This document shows positions 1 through 8,685 of a stretch of DNA of 64,000 nucleotides, piece after piece (the stretch's first letter is position 1; the number at the start of each line of letters is the position of its first letter). The notes below the pieces were generated by a model. It was not told the DNA's origin. It searched no databases and saw nothing but the letters and a program-made list of their open reading frames with translations. Where the stretch lies: the NCBI GenBank assembly GCA_963717125.1, contig CAVQVG010000020.1, positions 434,001 to 498,000 on the forward strand, written 5' to 3'. The translations under genes and the position numbers were made by a program. The DNA comes from RYN-230 sp963717125. GTDB lineage: Bacteria > Actinomycetota > Actinomycetes > Streptosporangiales > Streptosporangiaceae.

Positions 1-2
1 GT

Positions 3-611
3 TCCGGCCGGCCGCTCGTCATCGCCTCCGGGACGCTCGGGCTGACGCCGGGACGGGTGGCTACCGAACGGGATGGGCAAGGTCCGGCGCCAGCGGACTA
101 TGGCCGCGGTCCGCAGCTCCGGCGGGAGACGGCGCTGCTGACGGTATCCCTGGCCGCCCGCGACGTCCGCTCGTCCGTGCTGCGGCTCCCCCCGACGGTG
201 CACGGCGACGGCGACCACGGCTTCATGGCCACCATTGTCGGCATAGCCCGCGACACGGGCGTCTCCGGCTACATCGGCGACGGATCCAACCGCTGGCCGG
301 CCGTGCACCGGCTCGATGCCGCGCACCTGTTCCGGCTGGCCGTGGAGCAGGCCCCGGCCGGATCGACGCTGCACGCGGTCGCCGACGAGGGCGTGCCGAT
401 CCACGCCATCGCCGAGGTGATCGGCCGGCATCTCGACGTCCCGGTAGCCGCCATCGCTGCCGAGGACGCGGCCGCGCACTTCACCTGGCTGGCGAGCTTC
501 CTCGCGCTGGACAGCCCGGCCTCCAGCACGCTGACCCGTGAGCTGCTGCGCTGGCAGCCGACCCAGCCCGGGCTCATCGAGGACCTGGAGAAAGGACACT
601 ACTTCCAGTAA
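3..611 (+). CDS. NAD(P)-binding SDR/epimerase, C-terminal part
   Basis: The frame is open to the first base of the window, so the gene begins upstream and only about 202 codons are seen. The segment GDGSNRWPAVHRLDAA followed by a conserved helix is typical of the C-terminal substrate-binding half of atypical short-chain dehydrogenases of the NAD-dependent epimerase/dehydratase type; the N-terminal Rossmann glycine motif must lie outside. A GTG at 57 is in frame but falls inside conserved sequence (RPLVIASGTLGL precedes it) and is not the start. The substrate cannot be told. It is followed by 137 non-coding bases and then an AraC regulator on the same strand. Confidence 0.75.
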   Translation, partial: SGRPLVIASGTLGLTPGRVATERDGQGPAPADYGRGPQLRRETALLTVSLAARDVRSSVLRLPPTVHGDGDHGFMATIVGIARDTGVSGYIGDGSNRWPAVHRLDAAHLFRLAVEQAPAGSTLHAVADEGVPIHAIAEVIGRHLDVPVAAIAAEDAAAHFTWLASFLALDSPASSTLTRELLRWQPTQPGLIEDLEKGHYFQ

Positions 612-748
612 CCGGATCCGGGACTGCGGCCCGGGCGAAGTCTCACTGGGTCACCGACGCTCGGCTAACGCATCAACGAAACTCGCGAGTTCTTGCACAT
701 TCCTCTCGTGGCTGAAGATCACCGCGGGTCGTGTGCTGCAATCGTGGT

Positions 749-1654
749 ATGTCTCTGGACGAGCTGCGCGAACTGCTGGAACGGCATGTGCGTCCCGATT
801 TGACCACTGCCATCGACGGCGTCCGGATCTGCAGGGCCGACCACACCGTTTCGCCGGTGTCCTCGATGTCCGGCACGGTCCTGGCGGTCGTCGCTCAGGG
901 TGGCAAGCGTCTGGCACTGGGCGACCGCGTCTACCAGTACGGCGCTGGTCAGTACCTCGTCGCCTCGGTCAACCTCCCGGTGACAGGGCACGTCATCGAG
1001 GCCGACCCGGGCCGCCCCGCGCTCGGCTTCGGGATGACTCTGGAGCCTGCCGCCATCGCGGAGCTGCTGCTGCAGGCCGGGCCGGGGGATCTGCCGCGGT
1101 CCCCCGGCACCGCCCGCCCCGGAATCGCGGTCAGTGACGCCCCGGACGAGTTGCTTGACGCTATCGTGCGGCTGCTGCGCCTGCTCGACCGGCCGCGAGA
1201 CCGGAAGGCAATGGTCCCGCTGGTCAAGCGCGAGATCCTCTGGTGGTTGATGACCGGGGAACAAGGCGACGTCGTGCGTCAGCTCGGCCTGGCCGACAGC
1301 AGCCTGACGCACATCAGACGTGCGGTGTGGTGGATCCGGGAGAACTACACCCGGCCGTTCCGGGTCGAGGAAGTGGCACAACTTTCCGGGATGAGTGTCT
1401 CCGCTTTCCACCGCAACTTCCAGGCGGTGACGGCGATGAGCCCGATCCAGTTCCAGAAGCACATCCGGCTGCAGGCGGCGAGATTGCTGCTGGCGAACCA
1501 TCCGAACGACATCACCGGTGTCGGCCATCGCGTCGGATACGACAGTCCGGCCCAGTTCAGCCGGGAGTACCGGCGCCAGTTCGGCGCCCCGCCCAGCATT
1601 GATGCGGTACGCATGCGCAGCGGAGCCGGTCCGGCTACCGCGGTGCTGCCGTGA
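749..1654 (+). CDS. AraC-family transcriptional regulator
   Basis: About 301 residues. The N-terminal half (about 1-165) is the AraC_N cupin-like effector domain and the C-terminal 100 residues carry two helix-turn-helix motifs: FRVEEVAQLSGMSVSAFHRNF and the second around DITGVGHRVGYDSPAQFSREY with the usual SPIQFQKHIRLQAAR link. ATG at 749 (MSLDELRELL) fits the family's usual N-terminus better than the upstream GTG at 731. It is likely to control the neighbouring deazaflavin reductase and aldo-keto reductase pair or the SDR upstream; this is inferred from position only. Confidence 0.9.
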   Translation: MSLDELRELLERHVRPDLTTAIDGVRICRADHTVSPVSSMSGTVLAVVAQGGKRLALGDRVYQYGAGQYLVASVNLPVTGHVIEADPGRPALGFGMTLEPAAIAELLLQAGPGDLPRSPGTARPGIAVSDAPDELLDAIVRLLRLLDRPRDRKAMVPLVKREILWWLMTGEQGDVVRQLGLADSSLTHIRRAVWWIRENYTRPFRVEEVAQLSGMSVSAFHRNFQAVTAMSPIQFQKHIRLQAARLLLANHPNDITGVGHRVGYDSPAQFSREYRRQFGAPPSIDAVRMRSGAGPATAVLP

Positions 1655-1792
1655 AAGCCGTCTAAGCGAAGAGGATTGTGCAACCACGCGAGAGGATCTT
1701 GCTGGCCCGGCGCCCGCGGGGTTGTTTTCATGGAGTTACCGGAACGTGCGACGGATTCCGGGCCATCACCACGACGAAGGAGGCGGTTAACT

Positions 1793-2251
1793 GTGGCCGT
1801 TGACGACGCCGTCGCCCGCGCCCTCGACATCGGACCAGACTCCTCCGCGGCCGAGCGCACGATCGACATCACGACGGTGGGCGCGCGCAGCGGTATCCCG
1901 CGCCGCATCGAGGTCTGGTTCCACCGCGTTGACGGTCGCTGGTATATCACCGGCATGCCCGGACCCCGCGGCTGGTATGCGAACCTGCACGCCCATCCGC
2001 GGTTCACCGTGCATCTCAAGCACGGCGTCACGGCCGACCTGCCCGCGACCGCGAGGCCGGTCGACGAGCCGACCCGACGGCGGGTGATCACCGCCGTGCT
2101 CGACCTGCAGAACCGGCCCCACGTCGCGGCGCGGGTCAGCCAGCGCCAGGACCTCGACGAGTGGCTCGCAGGCAGCCCGCTGGTCGAGATCGTGTTCGAC
2201 GACGAGGAGTTGCGGACGGCGTCCCCGGCGCGGCCAGGCAGAGAAGCATGA
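1793..2251 (+). CDS. Deazaflavin (F420)-dependent nitroreductase-family protein
   Basis: About 152 residues of the DUF385/DDN split-barrel family (nitroreductase family deazaflavin-dependent oxidoreductase), whose members bind F420 and reduce quinones or other acceptors. The pattern TTVGARSGIPRRIEVWF, then ITGMPGPRGWYANLHAHP, is the family signature. The start was chosen at GTG 1793 because a strong AAGGAGG ribosome-binding site lies at 1777-1783, nine bases upstream; the longer frame to 1676 has no such site. The stop overlaps the ATG of the aldo-keto reductase (ATGA), so the two are translationally coupled. Confidence 0.85.
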   Translation: MAVDDAVARALDIGPDSSAAERTIDITTVGARSGIPRRIEVWFHRVDGRWYITGMPGPRGWYANLHAHPRFTVHLKHGVTADLPATARPVDEPTRRRVITAVLDLQNRPHVAARVSQRQDLDEWLAGSPLVEIVFDDEELRTASPARPGREA

Positions 2252-3276
2252 GGTACCGCACGCTGGGCCGGACCGGAATCGAGGTCAGCCCCTACTGCCT
2301 GGGCGCCATGATGTTCGGGACCATGGGAAACCCCGACCACGACGACTCGATCCGGATCATCCACCGGGCCCTGGACGCAGGAATCAACTTCATCGACACC
2401 GCCGACGTGTACTCCCAGGGCGAATCCGAGGAGATCGTCGGTAAAGCGCTCCAGGGGCGCCGCGACGACGTCGTGCTCGCGAGCAAGATGCACTACCCGA
2501 TGGGCGACGACCCGAACCAGCGGGGCAATTCCCGGCGCTGGATCATCACCGCGGCCGAGAACTCGCTGCGCCGTCTCCAGACCGGCCACCTCGACCTCTA
2601 CCAGGTCCACCGCCCCGACCCGGCGGTCAACGTGGAAGAGACACTGTCGGCGCTGTCGGACCTGATCCACAGCGGCAAGGTACGGGCGATCGGTACGTCG
2701 TCCTTCCCGGCCTCGCAGATCGTCGAGGCGCAGTGGGCCGCCGACCGGCGCGGCCTGGAGCGGTTCCGGACCGAGCAGCCGCCGTACTCGATCATCAACC
2801 GGGGCATCGAACGCGAGGTGCTGCCGGTCTGCCAGCGCTACGGGATGGGCACGCTGGTCTGGAGCCCGCTGGGCCAGGGCCTGCTCACCGGCCGGCACCG
2901 CAAGGGCCAGCAGGCCGGTACCCACCGATCCGGCCGCATGCCGCAGCACTTCAGCGACGAGCGCAAGCTCGACGTGGTCGAGCAGCTCATCCCGCTCGCC
3001 GAGAAGGCGGGCCTGCCGATGACCCACCTGGCGATGGCGTTCGCGATCGCCCACCCGGGCGTCACCTCGGCGATCATCGGACCGCGCACGATGGAACAGC
3101 TCGACGACCTGCTGGCCAGCGCCGAGACCACGCTGGACGACGACATCCTCGGCCGGATCGACGAGATCGCGCCGCCCGGAACCGACGCCGGCCCCAACGA
3201 CGTGGCCTACACACCGCCGGCCGTCTCGAACGTGAGCCTGCGCCGCCGGCCGGTCATCGCGCGCTCCGCCGCCTGA
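2248..3276 (+). CDS. Aldo/keto reductase
   Basis: 342 residues, the usual length of the family. NADPH-dependent carbonyl reductase with the catalytic tetrad visible: Asp and Tyr in NFIDTADVYSQGESE, Lys in VLASKMHYPMG and His in LYQVHRPDP. The cofactor-binding C-terminal part includes the VTSAIIGPRTMEQLDDLLA segment. It begins with ATG at 2248, overlapping the stop of the deazaflavin reductase by four bases, so the two form an operon. The physiological substrate is unknown. A long open frame exists on the opposite strand but lacks any family features. Confidence 0.92.
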   Translation: MRYRTLGRTGIEVSPYCLGAMMFGTMGNPDHDDSIRIIHRALDAGINFIDTADVYSQGESEEIVGKALQGRRDDVVLASKMHYPMGDDPNQRGNSRRWIITAAENSLRRLQTGHLDLYQVHRPDPAVNVEETLSALSDLIHSGKVRAIGTSSFPASQIVEAQWAADRRGLERFRTEQPPYSIINRGIEREVLPVCQRYGMGTLVWSPLGQGLLTGRHRKGQQAGTHRSGRMPQHFSDERKLDVVEQLIPLAEKAGLPMTHLAMAFAIAHPGVTSAIIGPRTMEQLDDLLASAETTLDDDILGRIDEIAPPGTDAGPNDVAYTPPAVSNVSLRRRPVIARSAA

Positions 3277-3318
3277 ACGACGGCCACGGAGCGCGCGGAT
3301 GGCGGCGTTTCCTTGCGC

Positions 3319-3528
3319 CTACCTGGGGTCGGTGGCTCCCAAGCGGTGGCGGCCGGGCTCGCGCCGCTCATTGCGGCGCTTCATGTCTGACTCTGCCTCG
3401 ATGAGCGCCCGCTGCCAGGCCGACGCGAAATAGCCTTCATCGCTGCGCCGGCCCTCTCGCCGCTCGATCCAGGCAATCGACTCGGGATCAACAACCTTCT
3501 CCGTTTTTGGTCGCATTGTTGTCCCCAT
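3319..3528 (-). CDS. Small charged hypothetical protein
   Basis: 69 residues, very rich in Arg, Glu and Lys, with no cysteine and no membrane segment. The start ATG at 3528 is preceded on the minus strand by AGGAG at a good distance, which supports real translation. It lies just downstream of the GAF-domain membrane protein on the same strand, 19 bases after that gene's stop, so the two may be co-transcribed. The family was not recognised. It is convergent with the aldo-keto reductase. Confidence 0.5.
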   Translation of the reverse strand: MGTTMRPKTEKVVDPESIAWIERREGRRSDEGYFASAWQRALIEAESDMKRRNERREPGRHRLGATDPR

Positions 3529-3547
3529 TCAGGCTCCTGCGTTCCGC

Positions 3548-4486
3548 TTAGTGTGCCACTCGGCAAGGCAGTAAGTCCGTGCTCCGCATTACTTCACGCT
3601 TGCTCTGTAGTGGAATTTTCGGGCCCGTCTTGTCAATTCGGGCGGCCAGCGCCAGGCCGATGGCGAGCAGGTTGGCCAGCGTCTTCATGATCTCCAGGTC
3701 GGGCTGGCCCAGTGAATCGGGCTCCGGGGCATCCAGGGTCAGCACGCCGTACCTGGTCTGGTCGGCGGTCACCGCGGCGGCGATCAGGGTCTGGTAGCTC
3801 CGGTGCTTCGGGAACTTCACCCACAGGCCGGGATCGGCCAGGTCCGGGACCAGCCTGGCCTCCTGCTCCGCGAGCAAGCGGAACATCTGCTGGCCCACCG
3901 GGTCGTCCGGGCTGTCGGTGAACGTGGTGCGGGCCGCGTCCAGTTGTCCCTCGTAGCCGGCGTAGCTGACACAGCGCATGACCCCGTTGTCGATGACAAA
4001 GAAGATGCTGCGCCGGTCGGCCGCGGCCTGGCGGTGCTCCACGGCGGCCGAAACGATGGCCTGAGTGAGGCTGCCGATCAGCGGAGCTACCGGCACATCC
4101 GGTGCGGCCGCGGCGATCTTGCCCAGGCAGTACAGCACCGGCGACAGCCGGGCCCGGAGCGCGAAGATGAGCCGGGCCTCCGCGTGGATCTGCACCTGGG
4201 TGGCTTGCCGCTCGGCCGCCTCCTTGCTGGCCAGCGCGTGCTCGCGCTCTTCGACCGCGCGTTCCCGCGCCTCGACCTCGGTCCGCAACAACCGGTTCGT
4301 GACCTGCCTGCCGATCGCGGTGGCGACGACCGGGGCGCTGGCACACAGGACGCCCAGGCAGATAATGAGCAGATGGTACTTTCCCCGCTCGCCCGCTAGA
4401 ATGCCAAATACGAAGGTACCGACAGTTCCGGCAAGGGCCAAAAATGCCAGAAGGGCGAACTTAGTTTGATTTGCCCTGGATGCCAT
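3548..4486 (-). CDS. Membrane-anchored GAF-domain protein
   Basis: 312 residues. Two hydrophobic helices near residues 9-30 and 38-57 are followed by an Arg/Glu-rich heptad region (about 68-105, likely a signalling coiled coil) and a GAF-like sensory domain (about 110-285). No kinase, cyclase or phosphatase domain follows, so it ends as a sensor without an output domain. A strong AAGGAGG ribosome-binding site precedes ATG 4486. It may sense a ligand or redox state and act through a partner; that partner is not apparent here. The next gene (4649, monooxygenase) is divergent. Confidence 0.75.
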   Translation of the reverse strand: MASRANQTKFALLAFLALAGTVGTFVFGILAGERGKYHLLIICLGVLCASAPVVATAIGRQVTNRLLRTEVEARERAVEEREHALASKEAAERQATQVQIHAEARLIFALRARLSPVLYCLGKIAAAAPDVPVAPLIGSLTQAIVSAAVEHRQAAADRRSIFFVIDNGVMRCVSYAGYEGQLDAARTTFTDSPDDPVGQQMFRLLAEQEARLVPDLADPGLWVKFPKHRSYQTLIAAAVTADQTRYGVLTLDAPEPDSLGQPDLEIMKTLANLLAIGLALAARIDKTGPKIPLQSKREVMRSTDLLPCRVAH

Positions 4487-4648
4487 CCGCGTTGCCTCCT
4501 TCCGGCGGACTAAGAGGCTGACCGCTATTGTTTCAGTCGCTTAGCTGAAACACAACACGGTGCTTTCCGGGGACAGTTCACTGGCGAACGGGCCATTGCG
4601 CGCGCCGGGCCGGGTTCCGCCGCCACCGCGACCGGGGATATAGGCCAC

Positions 4649-5782
4649 ATGAGCAGTTGGCCATCCATCGCGATCATCGGCGCGGGCATGGGCGGGCTGG
4701 CCACCGCGGCGGCGCTGCACCGCCGGGGCATCGGCGTGACCGTCTACGAGCAGGCGCGGAGCTTTACCCGGCTGGGCGCCGGCATCCAGGTCGGCTGCAA
4801 CGCGATGCAGGTGCTGCGCGGGCTCGGCCTCGAGCCGCGGTTGCGGCAGGAGGCGTTCTATCCCCGGTCCTGGAACAACCGGGACGCGGGCACCGGCGCG
4901 GTGCGCTACGACCAGATCTTCGGCGCCAGCGCGGAACGGAAGTACGGCGCGCCCTATCTGCTCGCCCACCGCGGCGATCTGCATGCGGCGCTGGCCAGCG
5001 CGGTGCCAGCCGAACGCATCCACCTCGGCCACCAGGTAACCGGGCTCGATGACGACGGCGCGGCGGCCGTGCTCCGGTTCGCCGACGGCGGCAGCGCGCG
5101 GCACGACGCGGTGGTGGCGGCCGACGGCGTGCACTCGCTGATCAGGGACCTGCTGTTCGGCCGGGACGAGGTCAACTTCACCGGGCGCATCGCCTACCGG
5201 ACCACGTTCCCGGCGGCGTTACTGGCCGGCTACGAGGTCGACGAGTGCACCAAGTGGTGGGGCGAGGACCGGCACATCGTCATCTACTACGTCAAGCCCG
5301 ACCGGAGCGAGGTCTACTTCGTCACCAGCCAGCCCGAACCGGGCTTCACCGTCGAGTCGTGGTCGGCCACCGGCGATGTGCGCACCCTGCGGGCGGCGTT
5401 CGGCGGGTTCCACCCGCAGGTCCGGCGCGTGCTGGGCGCCTGCCCGGCCGTGCACAAGTGGGCGCTGGCCGACCGCGACCCGCTGCGCCGCTGGCATGAC
5501 CGCAACGTCACCCTGCTCGGCGACGCGTGCCACCCGATGACCCCGTACATGGCCCAGGGCGCCGCCATGGCCCTGGAAGACGCCGCCGTGCTGTCCCGGC
5601 TGCTGGACAGCGTGGCTGACCAGGCCGGCCTCAGCGATGCCTTCCGCCGCTTCGAGGCCACCCGGAAGGGCCGCACCTCGCGGGTGCAGCTAACCTCGCG
5701 GACCAATACCTGGCTGCGCGGCCGGACCGACGTGGACTGGGTCTACGGCTACAACCCGTGGACCGCCCCGCTGGCCCGCTAA
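4649..5782 (+). CDS. FAD-dependent aromatic monooxygenase (NicC / salicylate hydroxylase type)
   Basis: 377 residues, class A flavoprotein hydroxylase. Visible motifs: dinucleotide-binding GAGMGG near residues 11-16, the DG motif in VVAADGVHS near 153-161, and the second FAD motif GDACHPMTPYMAQGAAMAL near 292-310. The combination YLLAHRGDLH, TKWWGEDRHIVIYY and the C-terminal WVYGYNPW resembles 6-hydroxynicotinate 3-monooxygenase, so a hydroxylated N-heteroaromatic or benzoate-like acid is a reasonable substrate guess. There are no other ring-degradation genes nearby, so the assignment stays at family level. Confidence 0.82.
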   Translation: MSSWPSIAIIGAGMGGLATAAALHRRGIGVTVYEQARSFTRLGAGIQVGCNAMQVLRGLGLEPRLRQEAFYPRSWNNRDAGTGAVRYDQIFGASAERKYGAPYLLAHRGDLHAALASAVPAERIHLGHQVTGLDDDGAAAVLRFADGGSARHDAVVAADGVHSLIRDLLFGRDEVNFTGRIAYRTTFPAALLAGYEVDECTKWWGEDRHIVIYYVKPDRSEVYFVTSQPEPGFTVESWSATGDVRTLRAAFGGFHPQVRRVLGACPAVHKWALADRDPLRRWHDRNVTLLGDACHPMTPYMAQGAAMALEDAAVLSRLLDSVADQAGLSDAFRRFEATRKGRTSRVQLTSRTNTWLRGRTDVDWVYGYNPWTAPLAR

Positions 5783-5803
5783 TGGCTAACTGCTGGGCAG
5801 CGG

Positions 5804-6001
5804 CTAGTTGCTGGGCTGGGGCGCGGTGCAGTGGATCTGGGGGTTCACGCCTGCGTAGTTGAGCGGCCCGGCGATGATCGTGACCGCGGTCGTGCTGGCC
5901 CGGCTGCAGTTGCCCAGCAGTTCGTGGTAATCGCCACGCTGCCCGGCGGCGAACGCGCCGATGATCAGCCAAATGGTAAGAATTGCCGATCCGATATGCA
6001 T
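5804..6001 (-). CDS. Small membrane protein, actinobacterial hypothetical
   Basis: 65 residues. One strong N-terminal hydrophobic segment (LTIWLIIGAFAAGQRG, about residues 7-22) is followed by a short extracytoplasmic tail with two cysteines (NCS and IHCTAPQPSN) that could pair. The arrangement matches a short family I recall in streptomycetes and relatives, with the pattern AVTIIAGPLNYAGVNP; its function is unknown. ATG at 6001. It is convergent with the monooxygenase and lies 129 bases after the GH76 stop on the same strand. Confidence 0.6.
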   Translation of the reverse strand: MHIGSAILTIWLIIGAFAAGQRGDYHELLGNCSRASTTAVTIIAGPLNYAGVNPQIHCTAPQPSN

Positions 6002-6130
6002 AGCAGCCTCCGGTACCCGGCCTTTATTGCGGTCCAGTACTGCGACGGAGCTTACCTACCCGGGCGGCCGCAGGGCTCGCTGAGCGGGCTATGCACGCTC
6101 TTTTCCAGGAATCTGGAACTTTGCTGTGGG

Positions 6131-7483
6131 CTAGCTCTCATCCACCCGAAGAGCCGCATTGATCAGGTCGAGCCCTGCGGTCTGGCGCACGAAGTCGGCC
6201 GCATCGACCGGGGCGGCCCAGTTACCCCCGAACAGGTGCTGCTCGTTCATTTGAGTGAGCGCGGACTGGGCATTGGCAACGATGAATTGCTGGTAGGCCG
6301 GTTTCCCGGATTTCCGGTACAGCCGGGCCAGATGCCGGACGAAAATGCCCTTGAACAGCGTGCTGTCCACGCCGGGCAGCCGGGCCGGGGGGCACCCGCC
6401 CGGGCCGCAGTCATTGTGCTCGTGCAGGATCCCGTCGATGACGCCGGATTCGCTCGCGTGCGCGAGCTGGCCGTCAACTCCGCCCCGCGGCCGCCACGGG
6501 TTCCTGATGAACGCGTCCGCGATCTTCTCCGCCCAGCCCAGGTAGGTCCGGTCGCCGGACAGCTCGGTGAGGTCGCTGAGCCCGCTGAGGAGCACGCCCT
6601 GGTTGTAGGACCAGACGCTCTGCGAGTTGTCGTTCACGCCGTTCGGGTTGGGCGAGTCGTTGACCAGGCTGGCCGCATTGATCATCGCCACCCCGGCCGG
6701 CGGGGATGAACTGAACCACGCCCAGCCGCGGCGCGCCCAGTCCAGGTAGTCAGCGTGCGCGGCGCCGGTCGGGCTCCGGCGGAGGTAGCGCAGGCCCAGC
6801 CCGGCGGCCACCGCGAGGAACAGCTCGTTGGCGATGGCGTTCTTGTACCCCCCGGTCCAGCCGCGCGGCACCGCGCCGGCCCCGGTTCGGTCCGGGCGGC
6901 CGTCGTACTTGCCCCAGTAGATCCCGCCGCCCCAGTAGTCGTCCCAGCCGCCCGCCATGTCCAGGAAGATGTCGTTGGCGGCGGCGAGATACCTGTCCTC
7001 CCCGGTCAGATCGTAGGTGTCCAGCCAGGCCAGGGCCCACCAGCCCTCGTCGTCGTAGAAGCCGTTGATGAACCCCGGATAAGCGCCCCGGCTGAGCCGG
7101 AAGAATGGCCAGGACGGGGTAACCCGCCGGGCGAATACCGGTCGGCGGGTGCCCGGCGCCCGGGCGAACGTGTTCGCCACGACCGGATCGAGATAGGACC
7201 GGTCACCGGTGAGTGACATGTAATCGACCAGCGCGGTGATGGCGTTCGCGCTGTTCCACCAGCGGGACAAATCCTGCATCCGGTCCCGTTGGCCGGCCAG
7301 TACCAGCGCGCTGTTCACCACGTTGCGGCCGACCTGGGCCAGGCTGGCCCAGTTCCCCCACTGCACGGCCAGCGCCGGGTCGCGGTAACTGTACAGACCC
7401 GTCTTGCGCGCATACCCGTCCGCGCCGTACCACTGCTGCAATGATCGCGCCGCCACCGGCGCAGCCGCCCTGACGTCCTGCAT
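6131..7483 (-). CDS. Glycoside hydrolase family 76 (alpha-1,6-mannanase-like)
   Basis: 450 residues with the GH76 (alpha/alpha)6-barrel pattern. The catalytic Asp pair is in GFYDDEGWW (D144, D145), and the surrounding WWNSANAI, GGWDDYWGGGIYWGK and YKNAIANELFL blocks are the family's conserved helices. The family hydrolyses alpha-1,6-mannans, as in fungal cell walls or mycobacterial-type lipoglycans. Unusually, there is no N-terminal signal peptide, and a stop codon sits two codons before the start, so the protein appears cytoplasmic as encoded or exported by another route. It is divergent from the aminopeptidase N relic. Confidence 0.88.
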   Translation of the reverse strand: MQDVRAAAPVAARSLQQWYGADGYARKTGLYSYRDPALAVQWGNWASLAQVGRNVVNSALVLAGQRDRMQDLSRWWNSANAITALVDYMSLTGDRSYLDPVVANTFARAPGTRRPVFARRVTPSWPFFRLSRGAYPGFINGFYDDEGWWALAWLDTYDLTGEDRYLAAANDIFLDMAGGWDDYWGGGIYWGKYDGRPDRTGAGAVPRGWTGGYKNAIANELFLAVAAGLGLRYLRRSPTGAAHADYLDWARRGWAWFSSSPPAGVAMINAASLVNDSPNPNGVNDNSQSVWSYNQGVLLSGLSDLTELSGDRTYLGWAEKIADAFIRNPWRPRGGVDGQLAHASESGVIDGILHEHNDCGPGGCPPARLPGVDSTLFKGIFVRHLARLYRKSGKPAYQQFIVANAQSALTQMNEQHLFGGNWAAPVDAADFVRQTAGLDLINAALRVDES

Positions 7484-7591
7484 CGCGGATCAGCCCCTGC
7501 TGTGCGGGTCCCCTCCCCCGAGTCTGATCCCGGTGCGGCCCGGCGGCAATGGGCGCGACCGCGGGTCTCGGATTCGTGAAAAGCTCGGCGC

Positions 7592-8663
7592 GTGGCTGCG
7601 CTGACCGAGGCTGAGGCCAGGACCCGGGCCGGGCTGCTGGACGTCGAGTCGTACCAGGTGTTCCTCGACCTCACCGCGGAACCGGTGCGGTCACGGAGCG
7701 AGATCCGGTTCGGCTGCCGGCAGCCGGGCGCGGCCACGTTCGCCGATCTCAGCCGCCGCCATGGACGTGGGTGACCCGCTGACCGAGGCCGTCTGCTGGA
7801 ACGCGGCCTGGCACCTCGTCACCAGCGGCCAGCTCGCCGCCGCCGACCTGGCGGCCCTGATCGTGCGCCGGGTTGGCGAGTTGCCGCTACCGGGCACCGA
7901 AGTGCTGCTCGAGCGCGCCGTCAACTGCGCCGACGTGTACGCACCGCCGTCCGACCGGGCCGGGATACGGGAGCGAGTGGCTGACACGGCAGCCCGGTTG
8001 GCCGGGCAGGCCGCGCCGGGCAGCCCGCGGCAGCGGACGCTGGCGGCCGGCTTCGCCGCCGCCGCGCAGAGCGACGGCCAGCTGGCCCGGCTGCGCGGCT
8101 GGCTGGCCGGCGGCGAGCTGCCCGCTGGCCTGGTGCTCACCGCCGACCTGCGCAGCCGCATCCTGTGCACGCTGTCCGCCCGCGGCCTGGCCAGCGACGC
8201 CGACCTGGACACGCTGGCCAGCCTGGACCCGGTGCAGGGCGAGCAGCACCGGGCCACCTGCCGGGCCATGCGTCCCGATCCGGCGGACAAGGCGGCCGCC
8301 TGGACGCTGGCCCTGGCCGGGGACCAGGACTGGCGGATGGCGCAGGCCTACGCCCGGGGACTGTGGGTGCCCGGCCAGGAAGAGCTGATGACCGGCTATC
8401 TGGACCGGTACGTCAGCCAGGCGCTGCCCACGCTGGACGGCCGGGAGCCCCGGGTAATGCGCGGCCTGGCCCGGCTGCTCTATCCGGCCACGATCATCGG
8501 GCCGGCCACGCTGGCGGCGACGGCCGCTGCGCTGCGCGCGGACGGCCGGCTCAGCGACGGGCTGCGCGCGATCGTGCAGGAACAGGACGCGATCCTGCGC
8601 TCTGTCCGCACCGCCAGGTCCGCCCGTCGTCGCCCCGGCCTCGTCGGCCGGGACCCCGGCTGA
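7592..8663 (+). pseudogene. pepN: Aminopeptidase N relic: catalytic core deleted
   Basis: GTG at 7592 opens a frame reading LTEAEARTRAGLLDVESYQV and continuing to TFADL, the conserved N-terminus of actinobacterial M1 aminopeptidase N. That frame dies at 7774. From about 7743 another frame encodes some 300 residues (DPLTEAVCWNAAWHLVTSG onward), which is the family's C-terminal ERAP1-like helical domain, ending at 8663. The M1 catalytic region in between (GAMEN, HExxH-18-E; roughly 480-500 residues in a normal enzyme) is absent. An internal deletion with a change of frame therefore removed the active site. The C-terminal frame could still be translated from ATG 7761 but would have no peptidase activity. 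Confidence 0.8.
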
Positions 8664-8685
8664 ACCGCCCGGCTGAGCCACCGAG

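Noticed and set aside
1345..3054. Long open frame on the minus strand opposite the AraC and reductase genes
   Set aside because: It is the mirror of high-GC codon bias; no motif is seen and the plus-strand genes have clear family signatures and ribosome-binding sites.
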